Below, piece by piece: positions 46,051-56,822 of a stretch of 64,000 nt of DNA. Made by a program: the position numbers and the translations under genes. Numbering within the stretch: position 1 is the first letter of the stretch; every line of letters starts with the position of its first letter. Below the pieces are notes generated by a model. It was given only the letters and a program-made list of their open reading frames with translations, was not told where the DNA came from and did no database searches. The DNA comes from Lantana camara (lineage: Eukaryota; Streptophyta; Magnoliopsida; Lamiales; Verbenaceae): assembly GCA_037501455.1 (NCBI GenBank), contig CM074864.1, positions 39,396,001-39,460,000 on the forward strand, read 5' to 3'.

Positions 46051-47961
46051 TGTTAGGAATAGTGCACTAAAAGCCGATCTTGGAATCTACTTAATACTTT
46101 TCCTTTGTATATCACAGATAATCTTTGGATAATAAACGAACTAATTCGATCATAAGGTAACACTTCTTTATATGCTCTTGTTTGATTGTATGCTTACTTT
46201 AACTTCGCATGTGTAAGAACTCCCCTCATCTAATTGACTTCTAGGACTCAACCATTTTGGAGAACTGCTTTATGAACGAGCCCTAAATCACATAAGTTAA
46301 GATTAGAAACTACTCCAAGTCGATGAGTCCAAAATATAGTGGGAGTGTCAAATTGACTAGCTTGAGGCTTGCTTGTGTGATCACGCCCTTAAGAAGGATC
46401 ACCTTTTTCATAGGGTGTAAAGTGTATAGTCGATATGGGCATGATACATGAGGGTGCTCGCTTGATTTGAATGAATACACTGAGGTGTCCCGTGTGAGAA
46501 AATTACTAAATGGGAAAGGAAGTTTCTATTTTTGGAAATAAAAACTTCCAGATTAGGAAATATCTCTCGAGTCAATGATGTGATTCAGTAGTCCTTAGAC
46601 TTGAGATTCCTTCGATGCTTTGTGTGAACTAACTCTATAGTCTTAGAAATAAGCCTAAAAGGATGTCGCTCGAGACAGCTGAATTGCGGCTTATATTGGG
46701 GCTGCACAAGTGGCACATGAAAGCATATGAGAATCAATAAAGGACCTACACTTGCTTTAGCAAGACGATCACTTATTGTGTAAGTCATATATATGCCACC
46801 TCAGAGTCCTTGGACGAGGCAGTGGATCGAGATTAAGAAAGGGGTTTCTTGGATCGAGATCAAATGGATACGAAATGAACATAGCATTAAGATCAAGATT
46901 ATTAGGGCTCTGATTATTCCCTTACCCTAGATCTTGGTTGACAGATAGGTTGTAGGAGGACCTTATTTGGCATATGTCAATGACTTAAAGGTTATTTCGA
47001 ATTCATACATTCTTATTCAGTTAGGGGTCACACCTGTTGCTAGAGTATGGTAGTGTGATCTGTGGACTGATTAATTAATTAGGAATTAATTAATCGGGAT
47101 CACTGCTAATTGAATAAAGAACGTAGAGGGTCACACATAAATGCCCGATCATGAGGTTAAGGCTTGAACCGATTAAACAAGTTGATCGAACCAATAAAGG
47201 ATTGGAAAGGGACCACATGTGTGACACACGTGTGGGAATGAGTGACAAGTGTCACTCCTTGTGTGATGATTAAATAATTAATACTGATTAATTATTTAAT
47301 GGACTTTAATTTAATTATAAATTATTATTAAGTCCTAATTTGGAGTTTAGAAGTCTAATAAATAATTAATTATGAATTAATTAATTATTAGTATTAATTT
47401 ATTTATTATGAATAAATAAAATATCCCATGAAAATATTTAAGAGAGTTAGATAAAGTTTCTTATTAGGCAAGTTGATCAAAAGAGACTTTTGGTCAAAGT
47501 TGAAAACATTTCTTACCTAGCAAGTAATTGAAAATCTTGAGGGTTAAGGAAACCCACTCCAACAAGGCAAAGGGGTTCGAACCACCTTACCCTATTTAAA
47601 GGTGGGTTTCGAACTTCATGGGAGATTAATACAAGATTTTCTCCAAATTACTTCATAAAAATCACTTAGAGCCTAAACACTAAATAAAGTACTAGTATCC
47701 TCCCTATTTAGATCTTTTTCGAGATTCGTGTGGATTATTACTCTAGAGGACTGCGATTTCAGAGTCTTGAAGAGTCAAAGAAGTTCGAGGGACTTGCCGC
47801 TTGAAGCGCGTTTGAGGGCGGCTCAAAATGTGTCAAGAAAGCTGCTATTTTTGTATGCTCTTGAAATCCCTACGGATCAGGAATAGGAATTGCAAGTCTA
47901 GATCTTGCTTTTGGGAAAAAAATTTAAATTCCGCTGCGTTACCGTTTCATTTTTCCCAACA
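46051..47961 (+). mobile_element. Copia solo LTR (1,911 bp) inside the caulimovirid
   Basis: Starts TGTTAGGAATAGTGC and ends TTTTTCCCAACA. Flanks GGGAT (46046-46050) and GAGAT (47962-47966) agree at 4 of 5 positions, an aged target duplication. No primer site follows, so it is a solo LTR. It is the inverted counterpart of the LTR at 326-2261. Confidence 0.86.
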
Positions 47962-47966
47962 GAGAT

Positions 47967-48415
47967 TATATAAACTTATCCATATTGGGCTATTTCAGGT
48001 TGCTTTTAAACTACTTATTTTAGAAGGATTACCAAAGAGTTTTATAGCAGCTCTTACAGATGGAAAAAATTAGATTGTAAATAATCTTTAATGGGAATTA
48101 TACAATCCAGCTTGGCACAAGACCCAATATATTTTAATGTTTATCCTAATTTGTGATTATCTTTGTTTGATGTTAATATTCTTGATGCTTTAACTTTAAA
48201 TGTTAAAACGCATGGTTATAGTTGTGCTCCTAGATTTGAAGTTATTTGTATTTGTTATAAAATTTATTATTAACCTCTTCAAACATTGAATCCACATTAT
48301 GAAATGGTTGGTAAACCATTGAGTAGAAAAAATTTCTCTTCTTATTGATGGAAATGTTAGAGAACTCACAGCACTGGCTGATAGTGGTGTAGAGTTAAAA
48401 TGCATACGAGAAGGT
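47967..48415 (+). pseudogene. Endogenous caulimovirid, part 2: movement-protein end and aspartic-protease start
   Basis: Continues from 46050 across the Copia LTR. HIGLFQVAFKLLILEG and FIAALTDGKN belong to the movement-protein core, followed by frameshifts. Near 48340 the protease begins; its active-site triplet Asp-Ser-Gly is intact at 48380-48388. The sequence is cut at 48415 (AAGGT) by a chromovirus solo LTR, eight codons after the active site, and resumes at 54800. Several frameshifts and stops make it non-functional. Confidence 0.72.
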
Positions 48416-51400
48416 TGTAGCGCCCTGAGCAAAGTGACGCCACAGCCCCCGCACCGAGGTCCAACCCGTATACGAAATGGAGGGATCCGTACACGTGCCA
48501 AACACACGGCGAATGGGAGACACACCACCCACTCACTAGTTAGGCGGATCTAGACAACAACTCAGAGTGTGTAAAGTAAAATAACAATCACAATAAGTCG
48601 AAGCAATTAAACCAATTATCAAATACTAAAGAATAATGCCAAATGGTAAACATAACGTGTAATCAAACTCCAAGAGTAAAGATAATCCATCCTAGGCCTA
48701 ATAAGGGCAACTAACATTAAAACCAAAGTAAATAATCATAACGCCGACACGGAGCCACTAAACCATCCAAAAGGTTAAGAATACCAACATGGCTAAACAC
48801 TTCACTGAAAAAGAGAATAAAGTACTCCAGTCTGCATAAGCAAATATAAAGGTAAATGAATGCTTGACACGACATCTAACACTTGACCGAAAAAGGAACT
48901 CCGTCTAGCACTACCCAGAGTGAACCTGCAGTCAACGCTCAAAGGAGGAATCAGTTCAAGACTGGTGAGGAGATAAGATAATAATATAGGAATAAGACTC
49001 ACACTCAATAAAACACAAACTTGGGAACTACTTCTTGTTTTTCACCTAAAATGGGGATAAGGGGAAAGGGTGATAATTTCCAATGTATACTCTAGAAGAG
49101 TTCCAAAGAATAACAATAAGACGCGTGCACACTTCATTATTCGTCAGCGAGTACAAGCTACTTTCCCCATCCTCTACTACCGCGACACTTCACTTGAAAA
49201 TAAAGCAAAACAGTTAAATCACTTCCCATTTCACCGATTGATAGTAGATTTCCAAGACCAAACTGTAGCACCCGGAACGCTAGGTAGCCACATCCCCTGC
49301 ACTATAGTTCAATCCACATATGGAACGAACACCCATACATGAATCAAACCTATAGCGAACGGGAGACAATAAAAAACAACTAGCTCTAGCCAGGCGGGAC
49401 TAACCCTCAATCAATTAACAATACATAACAATATACGCGGAAGCATAATATACATGGCATTATCATCATTCAAGTTTGATTCGTTCCGTTTCCACATATC
49501 AATATGTAAAATCCCTCGAATATTACAAGTAATAATAATATATAAGTACCATAACAATTCATAAAATACATATGCATCAAATAGGTAAATGAACTGTGCT
49601 AGACTCGAAATAAAAGACTTGACCCGACTCAAATCCCGCCTAGCACTCATCCTGCAAAAACCTAAAATATGAGGTGTCAGTCTATGAAAGACTGAGAGAG
49701 GGGTTTAATAAATATAAACGGACATATCATGCAAGTTACAATCTCGAGTAAGGTTTTATAAAAGGAAGCAATATAAATTGAATAATAAGGTACTCCTTGC
49801 CCGAAATTATAACTATCCAATTTATCAATTCAGTCAATTTCAGTCAATCAGTGGCCCCGTGAGTGAGGAAAATTCTCCAACCTTACTCCGACAGTGTATA
49901 GTAATTATGTTATCAGTTGATTAGGTGGTCAATCAAGTAATTACAGTGTAATCAGTCAAGAGCAGTTTCAGTACCCTTTCCCTTCGGTGATGGTGGGATT
50001 GCAAGGCCCCACCACCCAGTCAGTGTGAGCATAGGGTTCATGAGTCCCTACGCCCAGAACTCCTTTCTCCACTAATCTCCTAGTGGATTCAGGGGTCATC
50101 CCACAGTAGTGAGGATAGTGCAAGAGTTACCCATCATCCCTTGCTTTCCCGGTTGGCTCAATATACTACCCTCGGGGCCCACAGTGCAGTACAGTATACT
50201 CGTCAAAAGACAGTCAATTCAGTACAGTAACAGTGGTTCAGTACAATAGCAGTAGTTTAGTTGTAAATCATTCCAGGTTTATGGAAAACTATAGATATAT
50301 GTATACATTTTGGGCAAAATCCACTTAATGGTTGTACGGGTTCTATATAACTAGAAATTAAACCTCACCTGACCAGCGACGAAACATGACAAGGATACAA
50401 GATAGTGTCTAATCGGTTGATGATCTCCGACCTAGAGAAAAATTGGACAAGCAAGGAAACAATGTGTACTCGTGAGACGAGACTCAATAATGATACCAAA
50501 TATGACGCACGACAATGCTCATGTAAATAACTAAAACTATCCCAACACCTTAATAACCAAATAAATTAGTAATCAAATGACACTTAAACATGTATGAGAA
50601 CCAATGAACAATTAATAGATGAGATTAATCTCAAGGAGTTACATATTCATATCATTCAAACACTTCAAATTCAATTCGTATAAGGGATGGAGTCTCACAA
50701 TCGCGTTTGAGCAATTAAGTAACAAAAATTGTCAAATAGGAGCATAATTATCAATTAATCAAGAATATACTTCATATAATTCACATACAAGAGCCAAGAG
50801 AGTGAAAGGAATGCAAGAAGAGAGGTTTTGGTGAAGTTCGGTAAAAGCTTGACAGTTTTCGGAAATGCGCACGCTGTAGGAAAACTAGAATATCTTGAGT
50901 TCTAGAATTTAGAATTCAGTTTTGTTTGTTGGGTATGAAACTATACAAGTAGACCTTTCCGATGATATATGGCTCGTTTTCTAGTTCAAAGCGAGGAGAA
51001 AATGGTGTAAGCTTGAAGTTGGGTGAAAGCAGTTTTCCGACGAAGTGGCGACACCAAAATAAAATGATTATATCTCTCAAACCAGAAAAGATATTGAGGT
51101 GATTCCAAGATTGTTCTAGACTTTGAAAGGTTTCCAATGGTTTAAAAATTAGGTGAAACGGAATTCGGATGACGGGGTACCCGGCTGGGTAAAGTTCAAG
51201 GGAAAAGTTTCCCGGCCGGGGAAAACTATCCAGAAGCTTTTCTGGACAAGAGTACCCGCCCGGGTACTTTTTAGGCACAAAATTTACCCCCCCGGGTAAC
51301 CTTTCTAGGCTGGAAAAAGGTGCGGAAACAGGGGTTGCTCGAAGGAGAAAGAGAAGGAATCAAAACCCAAAGCAAACTCAACCAAAACACTCTAAAACAA

Positions 51401-51830
51401 TCATATATCATGCATAAGTCTCATATATATCATTTAGGCCACAAGGAAATGAATATAACATACTTGATCCATCAAAATCATTCATGAAACCTTTAGTATG
51501 GAAATATGATTTCATATATTTATACCTCCATGAAACAAAGTTATATGTGTAAGAATCCAACTCAAAATCATCATATAAGATTCATATATCCTCAAGGAAC
51601 TAAAAGATATATGCATGATCTCACCTTGAAAGATAGAAGAGATGAAGGGGAAAGAAAAGGTGAAGGTATGGAGCTTGATTCCTTGAAGAAATTGGATTAA
51701 AAACATGGCTCCTAGCTTCCTTGATCACCCGAGAGTGAAAGGGAGAGGAAAAGGGATATCTTGGCTTATCTCTTGAAATGAAGAGGAAGTGGCATATATG
51801 TGTGTATGTATATAAAGTATATGAGTCAAG

Positions 51831-51861
<31 letters not shown>

Positions 51862-51966
51862 GATGGATGAAAAGACTTGTAATTAAAAGTTAATTGCACT
51901 TAAGTCCTTACCTCTTATGAATTCACAAGTTAGAGATGCTTCAACTTGGCATGCATGGTCGATGAT

Positions 51967-52016
<50 letters not shown>

Positions 52017-54794
52017 ACTCTAAAGAATATAATGAAATGGAGTTGAATCTATACATGCATGCTATGCTAATTCAATCAAGTCCAAGCATTTTATAAAGTT
52101 TCAATTAAGGACAAATGAACATGAATTATTGCAATTATGGAAAATTAAACACTTAAGCATATTCGGGAAAATTAGACATATAAGTCACGTAATGAAATTC
52201 ACGAAAGACGAAATTAGAAATCATATAATCACAAGAAACCAAATTAAATGAATTGACTCGCGTAATTAAATAATGAAAAGTAATTTAAATAGCCCTAAAT
52301 CTCAAAACTCACACGCGTGGCGCGCGTACCTGGTCGGCTGGAAAAACTGGGGCGTTACACAAACTATCCAGTACACTTAGGAAGTTGGGTCTATGAAACC
52401 CAAACAACCCCTTCAAACAATTTTCCCATCCGGCACAGAACCTCTTAATACCAGTAACCTCCAATGGTACTTCAAAATTCCAACACGAGCGGCTGATGCA
52501 TACTTCGGACTCCCGTCAATCCTATGTCTTCCCGGTTCATCTAATACACACCCCCAAGATCCAATAATCTCTTCAAGCGTCCCTAAAGACCTGCTGACAC
52601 ACTTTACAAGCATTGCCATAGAGCCTCTAACACAACACTACCCGCAAAACACTTCACTCTACATTTTTTAAATCACTTGAACACACATGAAACACTTCAG
52701 GTAATATCCTGTACGATACACTAGTTTCATTAAAAACAACTTGTAAAATCACGATAAAGTATTGGGCACTTGCACATATCTACACATAATAATACATGTA
52801 TAATAGAGGTCACATGTAGGGCGACAAAACAACATTCACTTGGGTTAAGGTCATGTCACGGTGGGGATTGACTGTATTGAAAGATCGGTTATAGAATCCT
52901 CACCTTACTTGTAGATCAAAAGATAAAACCAAAAGAAGTAAATAAAAATGCCTACTCATCCACCGGAGGGTCACCTGAGCCAAAGACAGGACTTAAGTTG
53001 GAACAAGACTCAACGAACCACATAAGTGACATGCGGCTCAACTGTAGACATGAATAGATATAATATGCATAATAACATGTCCATGTGATATTCATTTTTG
53101 CACATAAAAGATGCAAATGTTGTCAAGTAATTCATATAGACATGCAAGACAATAAAAAGAATTCGTAACACACTTACAATCCATAATTAAACTAACTTCA
53201 AGCAAATAAACAATGCTAATAAGTTATTCATGATTCACAAGGGTTCACGTAAACATATATTGGTAAGTAAGGATCAAGTAAGAATATTAGAAAAGAGAAA
53301 CAAAAGTGAGAAAACCATGAAAATGGGTTTTAGGCAAGGTTGAGCGAAAGCTGTGTGGTATTCAAAATGCACAGGTTGTAGAAACATGGGTATATCTTTA
53401 GTTTGAGAAGCCCAAATTGGGATCCTCTTGTTGGATATAAAATTAGACAAATAGGACTTTCCAACCATATATGGCTCACATTTTATTTCAAAGAGAATAA
53501 AAATAGGTTTCATTTTGAATTTAGGTGAAAGCAGATTTTCGACAGCTTGGCAACATAAAATTGATTCGGTTATATCTCCCGGCTCAGAAATAATTTTGAC
53601 AAACCATAAAAATAAGAATACTCTACACTCAAATTAGTTTTAGTGGTTAAAATTTCAAATCAATCAGAGCAGTTTTGGGAGTTCTGTTGCCGCCAGAAAA
53701 TTACACATAAAAAGTTAGTGCCCACGAAGCGGTAGTGCAGAACCTTTTGCCCAAATTTTAGCGATCGCGAAGAAAACGTTAGCGGCCGCAAGATAAAATC
53801 TAGAAATCAGCAAAGACAGGGTAAAAAAGCAGTAACTCGATGAGGAATGAGTTCTCCCACCCACAAATCCATTCCAAACACAAATTACTTAGCAAAAACA
53901 CATCATGACATGATATATAAGACATAGAACACATTTGGCATATGAAATTAACAAGTTTTCATACTTGAATCAACCAATTTTCACAAACCCACATGCTCAA
54001 TTGAATCCATTCAACACCATATATTCTTTTAAAGCCAGAACTTCATAAATACTCAAAGCTACCAACAATTTCTTGCATTCAAACACATTGAAGACATCCA
54101 ACATATTCTCAATCATCATAAGCATACCCAACTCAAGAAATATATAAACCCTAGTTTTTAATCTATGCATACACATATACATACAATCAAAACCACCATC
54201 GAAAAGCTTGGAAAACACACTCTTACCTCTTGAAGCTTGAAGATAAGTGATTGGGGAAGAAATCCTCTTCTTCCTCCTTGTATGGTGGATCGACGGAGTG
54301 GAGAGAGAAAAGGGGAAAGGGTCTTCTCTTCTTGAGTCCAGATACGATGTATTGAGAATTGGATTTTGAGCTGAACATTTAAAAGTTTAAGGTGGGTTTT
54401 GGATATGGGTCAATGGGTAGGGTAATTGGGTAGGGTAATTGGGTAGGATTTGGGTTATTTGAGTTTAATCAAAGAATTCAATTCAAAAGAACTTGGCAGT
54501 AGAAACGCGCGCTCTCCACCAGTTAAATCTAAAATTAAATAAAGCTAAGATCGTTAAAATTCATTTCACATGCTATTAGTCCTAAATGTCTAATTCTCAA
54601 ATTTTAATACGAGCAATTAAGTTTATTTAAGCACACATAAATTAAATCAATTAACGACACATAATTCATATTAGAATCCATCAATTCACCAAATTACAAA
54701 TTGGAAGACAACTAATGACAAATAAAATAATTAAATCATTAATTAAACCCCTCGCATGACGTCAAACCTTGTCGTGGAAAGGTAGGGCATTACA
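48416..54794 (-). mobile_element. Solo LTR of a chromovirus-like element (3.28 kb) with a nested solo LTR
   Basis: Starts TGTAGCGCCC and ends GGGCATTACA, with a perfect AAGGT duplication (48411-48415 and 54795-54799). Its own sequence is 48416-49263 plus 52365-54794, or 3,278 bp, like the LTRs of the gag-only element. It carries TGACGTCA near the right end (54757-54764) and the palindromes GCGATCGC (53761-53768) and GCGGCCGC (53782-53789). It inserted into the protease region of the caulimovirid. Confidence 0.88.
49264..52359 (-). mobile_element. Nested solo LTR of a chromovirus-like element (3,096 bp)
   Basis: Starts TGTAGCACCCGG and ends GGGGCGTTACA, flanked by a perfect CAAAC duplication (49259-49263 and 52360-52364). 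It lies within the solo LTR 48416-54794. Its right part is the source type for the duplicated segment at 37710-39585. Contains (AT)n tracts at 51831-51855 and 51976-52014, and CG-rich palindromes at 51178-51299. Confidence 0.9.
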
Positions 54795-54799
54795 AAGGT

Positions 54800-55616
54800 A
54801 TAATTCCAACTAGGTATTTTCATAAAACTACTCATTCTCTAAGTTCAGCAAATAGTCAAAAAATAGAGATTAAATATAAAATTCCTAAATCTTATGTTTG
54901 CAAAAATAAACTTTGTATTCCTAATAGCTTTCTGCTTGCCAAAAATATTACAAACAAAGTTATACTTAGAACACAATTTTTAAAGAAAATATTTCCTATA
55001 AAAAATATAGATGAAAAAGGTTTTACTAGTTCATTTGAAGGAAAGGAAATATCTTTTCAGTTTATTACTGAACCTTTTGCAAGAATTTTAAACCAAATAA
55101 AGGATTCTTTTATAAAGAATAAAGAGAATCAAATAGATTTTCTTAAACAAGAAATCAATTTATAAATATTAAAAATATTTTAGAAAATCGTAAATTATAA
55201 GAAAAAATCAAACTTCTTAATAATCAATTTTCTTTACAAATATGTAATGATCATCCAAATGCTTTTTAGCATAGAAAAAGAGATATTGTTTCTCTTCCAT
55301 ATGAAGAAGGTTTTGCTGAAAGATTTCCTACTAAAGTTAGGCCTTGTTAAATGAATAAAGAATATTTAATTTTTTGTCAGAAAGAAATTGAATCTCTTCT
55401 AGATAAAGCTTTAATAAGACCTTGTAAGTCTCCATGGTCTTATACAACTTTTTATGTTAATAAACAGGCTGAACAAGAAAGAGGTGTCCCCAGGTTAGTT
55501 ATTAATTATAAACCTTTAAATACATTTTTAAAATGGATAAGATATCTAATTCCTATTAAAAATATATTTATTAGACAGGCTTCATGATGTTTTAATATTT
55601 TCATAATTCGATTTAA
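54800..55616 (+). pseudogene. Endogenous caulimovirid, part 3: protease remainder and start of reverse transcriptase
   Basis: Continues the protease frame after the solo LTR; a long frame runs to a stop near 55163, then a short broken stretch, then the RT N-terminus: QKEIESLLDKALIRP, SPWSYTTFYVNKQ and GVPRLVINYKPLN, the typical opening of caulimovirid RT (badnavirus/petuvirus/florendovirus side). The sequence ends at about 55616, before the YxDD catalytic box, where it meets a truncated chromovirus LTR. RT core, RNase H and any later part are missing. Non-functional. Confidence 0.82.
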
Positions 55617-56673
55617 ACCCTCTATTCGAACATTTGTCCCACCAAAAAATGAATTGAAAATAGTCCCGGCCAGGATCCATAATTCCAAAGAAATTAATTT
55701 TCAATCCCGTCCGGGATGATTGCTGTTCATACAGCAATCTGACAGAGGATCTCGACCGGGATCAAAATTGTACTGAAAAGGCTCCCGGTCGAGAGCCAAG
55801 GCTCGAAAACAGGGGAAGTGCAGGACCATTTCGGGAGAAACCTCAAACCATATTCAAACCAAGTTAGGAACTACAAAATCAACCCAAAATTATCACTAAA
55901 CATGTATACACACTTCATACTTCATTTAGGCAACAAATAGCACATTATAACATGCTTAGATCATCACATTTCAACATATTAAAATCCTCATTTATTACGT
56001 ATACACATATTCATCCAACCACCAAGAATCCATGCAAAAAATTCATAAATGAGCATATATTCATGCATAAACACACTTAAGTACATCGTATTGAGCTCCA
56101 AGCCACAAATCCCCAAGTTATTCATCAAAGTACACACATTCACATACATATACATACACATATATACACACCTAACACAAGAAATGAAGAAAGAGAAGAT
56201 GAAACAGGTGAGTTGGTAACTTTGGTGAGCTTCCGGTGACGTTGTGGTGGCTCCTCCTCTTCCTCTCCCAAATCGAACCAAGGGTATGTGTGTGTGAATG
56301 AGTGTGTGAGCTTGTGTGTGTGTGTGTAGAAATGAGAAGAGATGCATGAATGATATGTATATGTTTGTATATAACATGAGATATGTATGTATTTTCTTAA
56401 TTGCTATTAAGTCCTTATAGTTATAGTAATTATAAACTAGAAATAAGTTCATGAATGGATACATGATATAATTATTCTACATAAGTTTCAATTAAGGCAA
56501 TTATGTCCAATTAGGATTAAATTAGATAATTAATCATATAAGTTACATAATTAAGTAAACATGAAGTTCAAATATGCATATAAAAGCATAATTAAATTAA
56601 ATAAACAATCCTAGCTCTCGAAAATCTCACGCATGGCGCGCGTGCCTGTAAGTCGAGAATACAGAGCATCACA
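55617..56673 (-). repeat. Chromovirus-type 3' LTR, truncated
   Basis: The right end reads CACGCATGGCGCGCGTGCC ... GAGCATCACA, like the other LTRs; the left 1.5-2 kb are missing and the sequence starts against the caulimovirid. It holds a cluster of ATCCCGTCCGGGAT-type palindromes at 55663-55797 and a short (GT)n run near 56315-56330. It is followed on its right by a polypurine tract and a chromodomain relic, so on the minus strand it is a 3' LTR. Confidence 0.78.
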
Positions 56674-56822
56674 ACCTTCCCCCCATAAAAGAATCTGGTC
56701 CCCAGATTCACTACTCGGGTGGAAAAAACTCCAGATGAAACTTCTTCATCTTGTCCTCGGTTTCCTAAGTGGCTTCTTTGGTCTTATCACTTTGTAGACG
56801 AATTATTTTCATCGAATTAAAA
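56674..56822 (-). pseudogene. Chromovirus pol C-terminus (chromodomain relic) and polypurine tract
   Basis: On the minus strand a frame reads KTKEAT, then TAG (56767-56765) where chromodomains normally have Trp, then ETEDKMKKFH, resembling the end of chromovirus chromodomains. After a small shift it reads VNLGTRFFYGG, running into a polypurine tract (TATGGGGGGAAGG) next to the LTR at 56673. The element is otherwise lost on this side, because the Tat-like LTR starts at about 56823. Confidence 0.6.
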
